Positions 8,438 through 15,802 of a DNA stretch of 64,000 bases are shown here, piece after piece. Positions within the stretch are counted from its first letter, which is position 1. Each line of letters opens with the position of its first letter. The position numbers and the translations under genes are program-made. The DNA comes from a virus. Under the pieces are notes generated by a model that was given only the letters and a program-made list of their open reading frames with translations, did not search any database and was not told the origin of the DNA. The DNA lies in the IMG/VR virus record IMGVR_UViG_3300031521_001337, positions 62,001 through 126,000 of that record. One strand, written 5' to 3'.

Positions 8438-9336
8438 TGAACGAAACTCAAACAGAAATTGGAGTTGTTATCGGGAGATTTCAGCTACACGAATTGCATA
8501 CTGAACATATCAAGTTAATTGAACATGTTCTTGCAAACCACGAAAAGGTAATTTTATTCTTAGGAACTACATCTGCAATGGGTACTCAAAGAAATCCATT
8601 GGATTTTATTACCCGTAAAGCTATGATCGAAGCACATTTTAGAAATAGAATATCTTCAATTGTACCACTTGCTGATTGTAAATCCAATGAAGTATGGTCT
8701 ACTCAAATTCGTACTAAAGTAAGAGATATTTTTCCATCTGGAACAGTTACTCTTTATGGAGGTAAAGATTCGTTTATTCCATATTATACTGGAAATTGGA
8801 AAACAACTGAACTTGAACCAGAAGTCTATATATCTGCAACAGATATTAGAAAGAAAGTTGCCGGACGTATATTAGCATCATCTGATTTCAGAGCTGGTAT
8901 AATTTATTCGGTTTTTTCACAATATCCCCGCTCATTTTCAACAGTTGATGTTGCAATCTTTAATGAAAAAGGTGAAATTCTATTAGGTCAAAAACCTGAT
9001 GAAAAAGAATGGTGTTTTGTTGGAGGATTTGTTGATGTTACTGATGAATCCGATGAAGCTGCTGCTCGTCGTGAAGGTAGAGAAGAAACAGGTCTTGAAC
9101 TTGCTGACTTTGAATTCGTTTGTTCAAAACGTGTAGAAGATTGGCGATATAAGAATTCACATGATGCTAAAATTATGACGCATTTATACAAATGTAAATA
9201 TACTTTTGGTAGTCCACAACCTCAAGATGATATTGCTGCCTTAAAATGGTTCCCATACGGTCCTGAGCTAGACAAAATCTTGGTTGGAGAACATAAAAAG
9301 TTATTAGTTGACTTATTAAAAAATACTGAAAAATGA
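8437..9336 (+). CDS. nadM: Bifunctional NMN adenylyltransferase / Nudix hydrolase
   Basis: 299 residues in two domains. Residues 1-150 are a nucleotidyltransferase with GRFQ and the HxxH-type ATP site (LHELH) near the start and an ISATDIR motif near 135. This forms NAD+ from NMN and ATP. Residues 165-299 are a Nudix domain with a REGREETGL box (about 213) and one extra residue before the Glu. Known homologues join these activities, with the Nudix part acting on ADP-ribose. Together with the NAMPT gene at 10247 it makes a two-step nicotinamide-to-NAD+ route. It overlaps its neighbours by 1 and 4 bases. Confidence 0.93.
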   Translation: MNETQTEIGVVIGRFQLHELHTEHIKLIEHVLANHEKVILFLGTTSAMGTQRNPLDFITRKAMIEAHFRNRISSIVPLADCKSNEVWSTQIRTKVRDIFPSGTVTLYGGKDSFIPYYTGNWKTTELEPEVYISATDIRKKVAGRILASSDFRAGIIYSVFSQYPRSFSTVDVAIFNEKGEILLGQKPDEKEWCFVGGFVDVTDESDEAAARREGREETGLELADFEFVCSKRVEDWRYKNSHDAKIMTHLYKCKYTFGSPQPQDDIAALKWFPYGPELDKILVGEHKKLLVDLLKNTEK

Positions 9337-9671
9337 AAAAATACTACAGAGTATGTAACATAAATACCCATCAAGGTTTATGGTATGATTATAAAGGTAT
9401 TTTTACAGGATTAATTCATAATGATTTTAATTTTTGTTTAAATTCAAAACTTGAAATGGATTTTGATCCTAAATTAGTAGGCTGGTTATCAGTTACTGAA
9501 TCATTAGAGGGTTTATATCAATGGTTTCCTAAAGCAGATATTATTAAACTTCAAAAATTTGGATGGTTTGTTCATGAATTTGAAGCAGTTGATATTAAAT
9601 TTTATGAAAGATTTCAACACGATGTTATTAAACAAGACACTTCAAAATTTATTAAATTAATAAAACTATAA
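9333..9671 (+). CDS. Hypothetical protein
   Basis: 112 residues, aromatic-rich, soluble. It has a weak resemblance to small phage proteins that accompany NAD genes, but no defined domain. It overlaps nadM by four bases and the next small gene by one. Confidence 0.65.
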   Translation: MKKYYRVCNINTHQGLWYDYKGIFTGLIHNDFNFCLNSKLEMDFDPKLVGWLSVTESLEGLYQWFPKADIIKLQKFGWFVHEFEAVDIKFYERFQHDVIKQDTSKFIKLIKL

Positions 9672-9796
9672 TGGAAACGTACTTTAACGCAATTACTACA
9701 ATGAATTTACAAGAAGGTATAATTTTTACAGGTATTTGTATCGTTGTAATAATTGTATTAGGTACATTCATTAAAAACATTAACGATCATATTTAA
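9671..9796 (+). CDS. Single-pass membrane microprotein
   Basis: 41 residues with one strong hydrophobic segment (about 17-33) and a short polar C-terminus. It starts on the A of the preceding TAA and ends three bases before the next gene. The tight packing supports it being real. Confidence 0.6.
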   Translation: METYFNAITTMNLQEGIIFTGICIVVIIVLGTFIKNINDHI

Positions 9797-9799
9797 ACA

Positions 9800-10246
9800 A
9801 TGGTAATTAAAGCTCCAAATAATATAAATCAACGAGATATACATAAACCTTCTATGTTTTTAGCAGGTAGTATTGAAATGGGTCAAGCTGAAAATTGGCA
9901 AGATACTATGACAAAATATTTTGAAAAAGATTTTAATATATTTAATCCTCGTAGAGATAATTGGGATAGTTCTTGGGTTCAATCTTTTGATAATCCTGAA
10001 TTTTTTCAACAAGTTTCTTGGGAATTACACGCATTAGATTTTTCTGATATAATTATTATGTATTTTGATCCTAAAACTATGTCTCCAATTAGTTTATTAG
10101 AATTAGGTTTATATGCAACTTCTAAAAAGTTACATGTAATTTGTCCTGAAGGATTTTGGAGAAAAGGTAATATAGAAATTGTATGTTCTAAATATAATAT
10201 TCCTTTATACAATAGTATTGAAGAATTTAAAAATAAATTTAAATAA
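9800..10246 (+). CDS. Nucleoside 2-deoxyribosyltransferase-like protein
   Basis: 148 residues. FLAGSIEMG near residue 20, NPRR near 50, an acidic ALDFSDIIIMYF segment near 85 and SPISLLELGLY near 105 follow the order of the Nuc_deoxyrib_tr family, where the late Glu is catalytic. Related proteins also include ADP-ribose/nucleotide glycosidases. Its position directly between nadM and the NAMPT gene suggests a job in nucleoside or NAD-derivative turnover. Substrate is unknown. Confidence 0.75.
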   Translation: MVIKAPNNINQRDIHKPSMFLAGSIEMGQAENWQDTMTKYFEKDFNIFNPRRDNWDSSWVQSFDNPEFFQQVSWELHALDFSDIIIMYFDPKTMSPISLLELGLYATSKKLHVICPEGFWRKGNIEIVCSKYNIPLYNSIEEFKNKFK

Positions 10247-11677
10247 ATGCCAAAATTTCATCCAACAACCGCAACTGATGCATATAAATTTGTGCATTGG
10301 ACGCAACGTCCTTCGGGATTGACAAGACTTATGTCTTATGGAGAACCTCGTGTAGGAGGTCAACACTCTCATATTGTTTTCTATGGTATACAATATTTCA
10401 TAAAAGAATATTTTATGACTGTTGTCACTAATGAAGATATTGAACGTGGTGCTCGTAGAAGTTTAAATACTTTTGGTAACCCTGGTTATTTCCCTCAAGA
10501 AATTTGGGAAAAAGTTCGCGATTTAGGATATTATCCTTTAGAAATCAAAGCTGTAAAAGAAGGAACTGTTGTTCCAACTGGTAATGTTTGTTATACAATT
10601 GAAGCTACTGAAGAGTGGTTTGCACCAATGGTTAGTCACTTCGAACCTTGGTTAATGTGGAATTGGTATCCAGTTGCCGTTGCTACTCGTATGTATAATA
10701 TTCATAAAGGTATTACTCCATCATTCAAAATCTCTACTAACAACGCTATGTTGGATTATGTAGTTAATGATTTTGGATTAAGAGGTGCTCAAGGTCATGA
10801 AGCTGCTTGTTTAGGTGGTTCTGCTGCTTTAATCTTTTCTGATGGTTCTGATAATGTTCCAGCAATGGAATTTATTGAAGACTATTACGGAGATGCAACC
10901 GTAGGAAAATCTGTATGGGCAACTGAACACTCAGTAGCAACTGTATTTGGTCCTGGTCAGGGAGAATTTGATTATGTCAATGCTCAATTTGATCGCGCTG
11001 GTGACGATGCTATGGTATCAATTGTTATTGATTCTTATGATGATACTAATTTCATTAAAAATGTTATTGGTTCAGAAGCAATCAAACAACGTATTATCGC
11101 ACGTCCAGGTAGAACTATTTTACGTCCGGATTCTGGTGTTCCGTTAACAAATATGATTAAGTATTCTGAAATGCTTGGTAATATTTTTGGATATCACTTA
11201 AATGAAGTAGATTACAGAGTAATTAATCATAATGTAGGCTTAATTCAAGGAGATGGTATGAATGAAAATTCAATCGTTGATATTTATTCAGAATACATTA
11301 AAACTGGTTGGTCTTGTGAAAACTTTGCGGTTGGTTCAGGTGGTGGTTTGCTTGTTGAAGGATTGACCAGAGATACAGATCGTTGGGCAGTAAAATGCTG
11401 TTTCGCTGTAATTGATGGAGAATCAAAAGATATTCGTAAATCTCCTAAAGGAGATATGACTAAAGCTTCAAAAGCTGGTATTTTGAAACTTCATAAAGCC
11501 GGATCAGAATTCATTACTATCGAAAGTTCTAAAGAACAATATGGTATTAATAATGGATATGCTGATGAACTTGAAATAGTTTATCGTAATGGTAAATTAA
11601 TGAGAGATCAACATTGGACAGAAATTCGCACTATTGCTAAGAGTTATCTTGAAGCCGATTTAAAAACAAGTAAATAA
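10247..11677 (+). CDS. nadV: Nicotinamide phosphoribosyltransferase (NAMPT/NadV)
   Basis: 476 residues, the usual length of the family. Recognisable blocks are the RPDSG motif (about 288), GLIQGDGMN (about 332) and a GSGGGLL phosphate-binding loop (about 366). It joins nicotinamide and PRPP to give NMN, which nadM then converts to NAD+. This pair is the arrangement called NARP2 in work on phages that rebuild NAD+ after host defences deplete it. It starts at the ATG immediately after the previous stop and is followed by a terminator. Confidence 0.93.
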   Translation: MPKFHPTTATDAYKFVHWTQRPSGLTRLMSYGEPRVGGQHSHIVFYGIQYFIKEYFMTVVTNEDIERGARRSLNTFGNPGYFPQEIWEKVRDLGYYPLEIKAVKEGTVVPTGNVCYTIEATEEWFAPMVSHFEPWLMWNWYPVAVATRMYNIHKGITPSFKISTNNAMLDYVVNDFGLRGAQGHEAACLGGSAALIFSDGSDNVPAMEFIEDYYGDATVGKSVWATEHSVATVFGPGQGEFDYVNAQFDRAGDDAMVSIVIDSYDDTNFIKNVIGSEAIKQRIIARPGRTILRPDSGVPLTNMIKYSEMLGNIFGYHLNEVDYRVINHNVGLIQGDGMNENSIVDIYSEYIKTGWSCENFAVGSGGGLLVEGLTRDTDRWAVKCCFAVIDGESKDIRKSPKGDMTKASKAGILKLHKAGSEFITIESSKEQYGINNGYADELEIVYRNGKLMRDQHWTEIRTIAKSYLEADLKTSK

Positions 11678-11679
11678 CT

Positions 11680-11715
11680 AAATTACACTGGGATTAATTT
11701 CCCAGTGTAATTTTT
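11680..11715 (+). terminator. Rho-independent terminator after nadV
   Basis: A 14-bp stem (left arm AAATTACACTGGGA, right arm TCCCAGTGTAATTT) with a 6-base loop and a trailing T run closes the NAD operon. Confidence 0.9.
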
Positions 11716-11726
11716 ATACTAACATT

Positions 11727-11954
11727 ATGTTTATAACATTTTTAATCTGGTATTTTATCGGAGTAATATTATCAATATTCATGTTATCATTTGTTAATGA
11801 TTTGTGTGATCATGATTATGAAAAATGTGAAGTTGCCTGGGCTTTCATGAGTTGGATTGTTGTAATTTTTAGTATTTATTACATTATTACAATATCAAAA
11901 ATATTTAAATGGAAACCAAGTTTAAAAAACTTATGGAAAAAGAAAAAGCAGTAA
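11727..11954 (+). CDS. Small membrane protein
   Basis: 75 residues with two hydrophobic segments (about 1-24 and 38-58) and a Lys-rich C-terminus. Its last 46 bases overlap the HAD phosphatase frame if that gene starts at 11909, less if it starts at 11933. Confidence 0.65.
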   Translation: MFITFLIWYFIGVILSIFMLSFVNDLCDHDYEKCEVAWAFMSWIVVIFSIYYIITISKIFKWKPSLKNLWKKKKQ

Positions 11955-12409
11955 TCTTTGATTTAGATCTTACTACTTTGTATCATACTAACAGAAGTCC
12001 TTTTGATTGGAGTGATTTATCAGGTGACGTGCTTATTAAAAGTGTTGGTGAACTAATGCAATCACTAGCTATGCAAGGATATATGATTTTACTTGTTACA
12101 GGGAGACCTGAACGAGTAAGACCTCAAACCGAAGCATGGTTAATTGAAAAACTAGAAGACGGAGGACTTCTGTATGATGATGAATATAAATTATTCATGA
12201 AACAAGGTATAGACTATACTAAATCATATTTATCGAAAGAAGCTACTTTAAAGAAGCTTCAAGAAGAGTATGACATTCTTATGGCATTTGATGATGATAA
12301 TCGTTGTGCTGAGATGTATGTAAGAAATGGTATTATAACAATGATGCCAATGAACTATAAAGTTCCACCAAAAAAAGTTCAACAAGAACTAGAATTCCCT
12401 AAAGAATAG
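11909..12409 (+). CDS. HAD-family phosphatase (polynucleotide 3'-phosphatase-like)
   Basis: 166 residues. Motif I is FDLDLTTL (nucleophile Asp about residue 19), motif II is LLVTGRPE (about 60) and the acidic motif is AFDDDNRC (about 130). This pattern resembles the phosphatase half of phage polynucleotide kinases, without a kinase domain. It may act in RNA or tRNA repair or nucleotide metabolism. The start is uncertain: ATG 11909 overlaps the previous gene by 46 bases, ATG 11933 by 22. Confidence 0.8.
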   Translation: METKFKKLMEKEKAVIFDLDLTTLYHTNRSPFDWSDLSGDVLIKSVGELMQSLAMQGYMILLVTGRPERVRPQTEAWLIEKLEDGGLLYDDEYKLFMKQGIDYTKSYLSKEATLKKLQEEYDILMAFDDDNRCAEMYVRNGIITMMPMNYKVPPKKVQQELEFPKE

Positions 12410-12413
12410 AATA

Positions 12414-12821
12414 ATGACTGATATTGAGAAATATATAATAGGAGCGTTGATTACGAATCCTAAGAATGATAAGGATGTTGGATTTAATTCCGCATTAATC
12501 ACATTACTTAAAGGTATGGCTGCAGGAATTCCATTGGATTTAACTGAAGCTAATAATGCTAATAACACAGAACCTGAAGTTGACGCAGGTCTTGATGCTG
12601 TATTATCTTTACGTATTACAAAACGTTCTGCATTAAGAAAAGAAATCACAAAAGTCAATACTGATTTTGGTTATAGTGTTGATAATAAAGAACTTGATAG
12701 AATAATAACAGAATTTGATGCTGGTTCTAAACTTGCAGCTGTAAAGATTCTTAAAGAAATATCACGTTTTGGTTTAAAAGAAGCTGCTGATTGTGTGAGT
12801 ATATTACAAACAATTCATTAA
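12414..12821 (+). CDS. Small protein with ribosomal L7/L12 C-terminal-like motif
   Basis: 135 residues. The last 35 residues read KLAAVKILKEISRFGLKEA followed by a conserved Asp and Val. This follows the K-V-A-V-I-K...GLGLKEAKDLV signature of the L7/L12 C-terminal domain, the part that recruits translational GTPases. The N-terminal 95 residues are not L7/L12-like. Stand-alone motifs of this kind occur in phage proteins without known function. An effect on translation factors is inference. Confidence 0.6.
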   Translation: MTDIEKYIIGALITNPKNDKDVGFNSALITLLKGMAAGIPLDLTEANNANNTEPEVDAGLDAVLSLRITKRSALRKEITKVNTDFGYSVDNKELDRIITEFDAGSKLAAVKILKEISRFGLKEAADCVSILQTIH

Positions 12822-12834
12822 CAAATAAAATAAA

Positions 12835-13077
12835 ATGGTAAAAGCTGATTACGTATACACAAACGCCGATGGTATCATTAATATTGTCGACTTAAATTTA
12901 GGAAACATGTCTGTAACAAATGATGCAGAGAATGTTTTAACTGAAATAAATGATTCTGAGGAAATTACCGACATGCGTGTAGTTTACATAGACTCAGAAG
13001 AAGAGTTAAGTGAAATGATTCCTGTTTGGGAAAGTGGTAAATGTGTAAGCGTAACGTTTAAACCATTTGTACCATAA
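12835..13077 (+). CDS. Hypothetical acidic protein
   Basis: 80 residues, acidic, likely beta-rich at the start. No domain recognised. It begins 13 bases after the L7/L12-like gene. Confidence 0.65.
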   Translation: MVKADYVYTNADGIINIVDLNLGNMSVTNDAENVLTEINDSEEITDMRVVYIDSEEELSEMIPVWESGKCVSVTFKPFVP

Positions 13078-13084
13078 TAATCTT

Positions 13085-13216
13085 ATGCGAATTCGAATAG
13101 TAAATAGAAAATATCTAATTGGTGGTAAATGGTTCAGATTTGAAAAAATGATGAATATACAGTGTATTGGATATAAGTTTGCGATTGGTAAATTTGAAAT
13201 AAGACTTTATATATAA
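13085..13216 (+). CDS. Basic microprotein
   Basis: 43 residues, strongly basic (many Arg and Lys) and aromatic. It fits exactly between two other small genes with 7- and 3-base gaps, which supports it. It could bind nucleic acid, but there is no motif. Confidence 0.5.
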   Translation: MRIRIVNRKYLIGGKWFRFEKMMNIQCIGYKFAIGKFEIRLYI

Positions 13217-13219
13217 AAT

Positions 13220-13357
13220 ATGGAAGAAGAACTTTTAAAAATCTTTCGCAAATATAAAATAATTGCGACCGGTTCTGATCAAGTTATTATTGCTGAAATT
13301 ATTGAAGTATTTAATAATCATACTGAACCATATGAATTTCTAGATTCTGAAAAATGA
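13220..13357 (+). CDS. Microprotein, unknown
   Basis: 45 residues, amphipathic helical composition. It ends with TGA and is followed by about 115 bases with no gene. No domain. Confidence 0.5.
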   Translation: MEEELLKIFRKYKIIATGSDQVIIAEIIEVFNNHTEPYEFLDSEK

Positions 13358-13474
13358 TCTTTTGTGTGTTTGAGTGAACAATAGTAGCTCTAGATGAAAA
13401 CACATGTGCTTGACAGTATTAAGAACTGTAATTTGGCCACTAATTAAAATATCTCAAGGGCATGAGAAAACAAA

Positions 13475-13813
13475 ATGGGTTTAGGTGTATTATTAACCGT
13501 TAATCTTAAAGGAAACCTTATGGGTTTTCAAAAACATGTTGACAATCAAATTGTCACTGTTGACGTCTCAGAAGTTGGAGCAAAACATCCAAATTTCATT
13601 TCCAGAAAAATCAAACACTCTGATCGCTATCCTTCGGAATGCGTTCGTAAAGTGCGAATTTCTGAAGAAGTGGTAAATGAATGGAACAAACCGGACTGTC
13701 CACATTGGGAGAAACCTGCTCAATGGAAATCTATGTCGAAAGATCAAAGATTTAAATCTCATGTCAATCGATATGATGAAGGTTTCGGAGTTAAGTATGA
13801 CTTCGTTCAATAG
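13475..13813 (+). CDS. Hypothetical protein
   Basis: 112 residues if started at 13475, or 97 from the second ATG. It has a basic middle and a Cys-Pro-His-Trp segment (about residue 72) but no complete zinc site. The 117 bases upstream show no clear promoter of the TAnnTTTG type. Confidence 0.65.
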   Translation: MGLGVLLTVNLKGNLMGFQKHVDNQIVTVDVSEVGAKHPNFISRKIKHSDRYPSECVRKVRISEEVVNEWNKPDCPHWEKPAQWKSMSKDQRFKSHVNRYDEGFGVKYDFVQ

Positions 13814-13838
13814 TATTAACTTTTAAAAATTTAACAAA

Positions 13839-14078
13839 ATGTTTAAATTTATTACAAACTTGTTCAAGTCAGTTGATTTTGGTGCTAAACGTGCTAAAAT
13901 TATGGGAACTTTTACAAAAGCATTATCTGATGCTCAAAAACTCGACGCTGAATTAAAAGCAAGTATTGATGAAAAAGAAGCCAAACGCGCTGCTATTCTG
14001 AAAGAAATTGATGATCATTCATCTATTCAGGCTCAAAACACTCGATTTATCGAAAATCTTACTAAATTAGTTGAGTAA
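13839..14078 (+). CDS. Coiled-coil protein
   Basis: 79 residues. The second half (about 30-70) is a heptad-like Glu/Lys/Ala/Leu-rich stretch typical of a coiled coil. The stop codon overlaps the start of the next gene by one base. Confidence 0.65.
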   Translation: MFKFITNLFKSVDFGAKRAKIMGTFTKALSDAQKLDAELKASIDEKEAKRAAILKEIDDHSSIQAQNTRFIENLTKLVE

Positions 14079-14464
14079 TGAAAAGAATCTTGGTAATTAT
14101 TGCCTTATTGATATCACTATGTTCAGCTTCAGCAGAAATTAAACGGTTTAAAACTGAATTATTTAATGCTAAAGTTTTAAATGGAGAATGGGGTGGATGG
14201 CAAAAATCTAATGTTGTTCTAGTATGGGATAATGTTAGAGACAAGATTACGATTTATTCTACTGATATTCAGTATATTAGTTATAACCAATTAGAAATAA
14301 AAAAGTTTAATGAAAGTACTATATTTAGTGGAAAATTTATAAATCACCACAAAGAAGTTGGACAACTGACTATTACTATTTTAAATAATGGTGATATTTA
14401 TATGTCATTAACTTACCAAGATGCACAACTACTTTATAAGATATACGATATCGATGTGAAGTAA
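14078..14464 (+). CDS. Secreted or periplasmic hypothetical protein
   Basis: 128 residues with a Sec signal peptide: KR at the start, a hydrophobic core to about residue 16 and an Ala-Ser-Ala cleavage region near 19. The mature part is beta-rich with no known domain. It could act in the periplasm, for example in exclusion or envelope change. That is inference. Confidence 0.7.
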   Translation: MKRILVIIALLISLCSASAEIKRFKTELFNAKVLNGEWGGWQKSNVVLVWDNVRDKITIYSTDIQYISYNQLEIKKFNESTIFSGKFINHHKEVGQLTITILNNGDIYMSLTYQDAQLLYKIYDIDVK

Positions 14465-14481
14465 AATTTATTGAAAGATAT

Positions 14482-14553
14482 AACAATAAGAACAGTTAGA
14501 TCATTATTTTATCATAAATTGATAATTTATGGGTTTTTATTGTTCTTATTGTT
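14482..14553 (+). other. Long inverted repeat / terminator upstream of the RNA island
   Basis: AACAATAAGAACA at 14482 and its exact complement at 14541 form a 13-bp stem. The intervening loop contains a second hairpin (ATAAATT-GA-TAATTTAT). The right arm is immediately followed by a -7 box, so the structure may end the upstream transcript and also act as an operator. Confidence 0.65.
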
Positions 14554-14563
14554 GTACTTTTGT
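14533..14563 (+). promoter_or_regulatory. Bacteroidota-type promoter for the tRNA island
   Basis: TACTTTTG at 14555-14562 matches TAnnTTTG, with a TTTTTATTG segment about 20 bases upstream as a -33 element. The first tRNA begins 22 bases downstream. Confidence 0.65.
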
Positions 14564-14583
14564 AGTCCCAATAAAAAATATAT

Positions 14584-14655
14584 GTTCGGGTCTTATAGCG
14601 GCTAGTAATCTGGGTTTTCATCCCAGCAAGCGGGGTTCGATTCCCCGTCCGAATA
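14584..14655 (+). tRNA. tRNA-Glu(UUC)
   Basis: Acceptor GTTCGGG/TCCGAAT with terminal wobble pairs. The anticodon arm is CTGGG-TTTTCAT-CCCAG, giving UUC, and the T arm is CGGGG-TTCGATT-CCCCG. Discriminator A; CCA not encoded. First tRNA of the island. Confidence 0.9.
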
Positions 14656-14676
14656 CAAAATATTGATAAATTAATT

Positions 14677-14895
14677 ATGATAGAAAAAAAATATTATTTA
14701 CTTAGAATAAGTAATCGTGAAACACCAAGACTTATTTTTAAGTCTTCAAGCATATCAGATCTTAATAAAGTTTCAAGATATTTAAAAGATGCTATAGAAG
14801 ATCATGAAATATTTTTTATTACTGAAAATGATAGTAAAGATGTAATTGAAGAATGGATTTCTGAAGAATTAATTTGTGAAATATTCAATAATTAA
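14677..14895 (+). CDS. Hypothetical protein between tRNAs
   Basis: 72 residues, soluble, acidic C-terminal half, no recognised domain. It lies between tRNA-Glu and tRNA-Pro with short spacers, so it is probably on the same primary transcript as the tRNAs. Confidence 0.65.
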   Translation: MIEKKYYLLRISNRETPRLIFKSSSISDLNKVSRYLKDAIEDHEIFFITENDSKDVIEEWISEELICEIFNN

Positions 14896-14898
14896 AAT

Positions 14899-14971
14899 AT
14901 AGATGTGGCGCAGTTGGTAGCGTTCTTGCTTTGGGAGCAAGGGGTCGTGAGTTCGAGTCTCACCATCTATA
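14899..14971 (+). tRNA. tRNA-Pro(UGG)
   Basis: Acceptor ATAGATG/CATCTAT is perfect. The anticodon arm CTTGC-TTTGGGA-GCAAG gives UGG. T arm GTGAG-TTCGAGT-CTCAC. Discriminator A. Confidence 0.93.
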
Positions 14972-14981
14972 CAAAATATAT

Positions 14982-15054
14982 CGCGAAGTGGTAGCAGTGG
15001 TAGCTCGCAAGGCTCATAACCTTGAGGTCGGGGGTTCAATTCCCTCCTTCGCAA
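14982..15054 (+). tRNA. Initiator tRNA-fMet(CAU)
   Basis: Acceptor CGCGAAG/CTTCGCA has a C1-A72 mismatch, the hallmark that allows formylation and blocks elongation use. The D arm reads AGCAGTGGTAGCTC as in initiators, and the anticodon loop is CTCATAA. The anticodon stem CAAGG/CCTTG keeps only two of the usual three G-C pairs. Discriminator A. A formyltransferase gene lies 7 kb downstream. Confidence 0.92.
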
Positions 15055-15060
15055 CTAAAT

Positions 15061-15149
15061 ATCCTCAACTCTGTGACCATAAATCGGCAATTGATAATGG
15101 TTCAAACAAAGCACAAGACAGCCGAAACTTGATTGCGGCAGAGAGGGAT
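15061..15149 (+). ncRNA. Structured RNA A (89 nt)
   Basis: The ends pair: ATCCTCAACTCTG with CAGAGAGGGAT (CTCTG/CAGAG plus ATCCT/AGGGAT). An internal TCGGC/GCCGA stem encloses most of the centre. It begins six bases after the initiator tRNA. It contains no tRNA arms and no open reading frame of note. Confidence 0.5.
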
Positions 15150-15157
15150 GTTAAAAT

Positions 15158-15237
15158 AAAGGGTGGTAGATAGCAATTATGTGTAATTCATAAACGTATA
15201 AGTTGATTAAAGTTCTACTATATACCCAACCCTTTTT
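15158..15237 (+). ncRNA. Structured RNA A2 (80 nt)
   Basis: AAAGGGT at the 5' end pairs with ACCCTTT at the 3' end, extended by GGTA/TACC. An inner AATTA-TGTG-TAATT hairpin is present. The T run at the end could also terminate transcription. Confidence 0.45.
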
Positions 15238-15257
15238 AAAACTTAAACAAATAGATA

Positions 15258-15473
15258 ATGGATTGGATTTTAATGATTTTAAACTTATACGCTTATTATT
15301 TGATAAGTAATAAGAGAATAATTGGCTTCATACTTGGAGCAATTGGAAGTATTCTTGGAATAATATTATTCTGGAATATGATTTCAATAGTTATAATGTA
15401 TTTAGCATTTACAGTTTTAAATATTAGAGGATTTTTAAAATGGAATAAAAAATTAAAAGAAGAAACAGTCTAG
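15258..15473 (+). CDS. Small membrane protein, PnuC-fragment-like
   Basis: 71 residues with three hydrophobic segments. The pattern of NxYAYYLIS near the start and an NIRGFLKW ending resembles a short piece of PnuC-type vitamin/nicotinamide riboside transporters seen in phages. The likeness is weak and the protein is far too short for a full transporter. It might oligomerise. Confidence 0.6.
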   Translation: MDWILMILNLYAYYLISNKRIIGFILGAIGSILGIILFWNMISIVIMYLAFTVLNIRGFLKWNKKLKEETV

Positions 15474-15475
15474 GT

Positions 15476-15620
15476 CCAGAGGGCTCTAATTGTATATGAG
15501 GGAAGTGACTCTGGAATTCCTCCGTATTTAAAGTATTGGTGAATGTTATATCTAGAATGGTAATTTATTATCGTCGATGATGTTTCTATAATATACAATC
15601 GCAATTAGTATATCTTTTTT
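15476..15620 (+). ncRNA. Structured RNA B
   Basis: CTAATTG at 15486 pairs with CAATTAG at 15602, continued by TATAT/ATATA with a bulge. An alternative CCAGAG/CTCTGG pairing exists at the 5' side. No coding frame and no tRNA arms are seen. Confidence 0.45.
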
Positions 15621-15627
15621 AAAATAT

Positions 15628-15795
15628 AAAATATTGAAATGTTGGCTTGGAAGCAGCAATCATCTAAAGAGTGGGACGAGACTACGTTGATAAACCAATT
15701 CAAGTTGGAATTTAATGTGGTAAGGTAAGTTGGAGGTCACCCCGTAACTGGTAAGGACTGAAATCCCTTTGGCGTAATAGCACATCAATATTTTT
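15628..15795 (+). ncRNA. Structured RNA C: mimic of the 23S rRNA GTPase-associated centre
   Basis: A 168-nt RNA closed by a perfect 10-bp helix (AAAATATTGA at 15628, TCAATATTTT at 15785). Just inside, bases 15639-15670 read ATGTTGGCTTGGAAGCAGC then ATCATCTAAAGAGTG. This matches helix 43 of bacterial 23S rRNA (E. coli numbering about 1057-1086), and GCGTAATAGC at 15772 matches helix 44. About 100 bases are inserted between the two halves, at the natural H43/H44 junction. In rRNA this element binds L11 and contacts EF-G, EF-Tu and RelA. The rRNA comparison is from memory. Function of the phage RNA is inferred only. Confidence 0.75.
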
Positions 15796-15802
15796 AAAAA
15801 TT

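Noticed and set aside
14931-15173. Open frame across tRNA-Pro and tRNA-fMet
   Set aside because: It is coding-like only because tRNA genes lack stops in one frame; no protein features.
15258-15473. Functional PnuC transporter feeding the NAD pathway
   Set aside because: The likeness is limited to short hydrophobic segments and 71 residues are too few for a PnuC fold.
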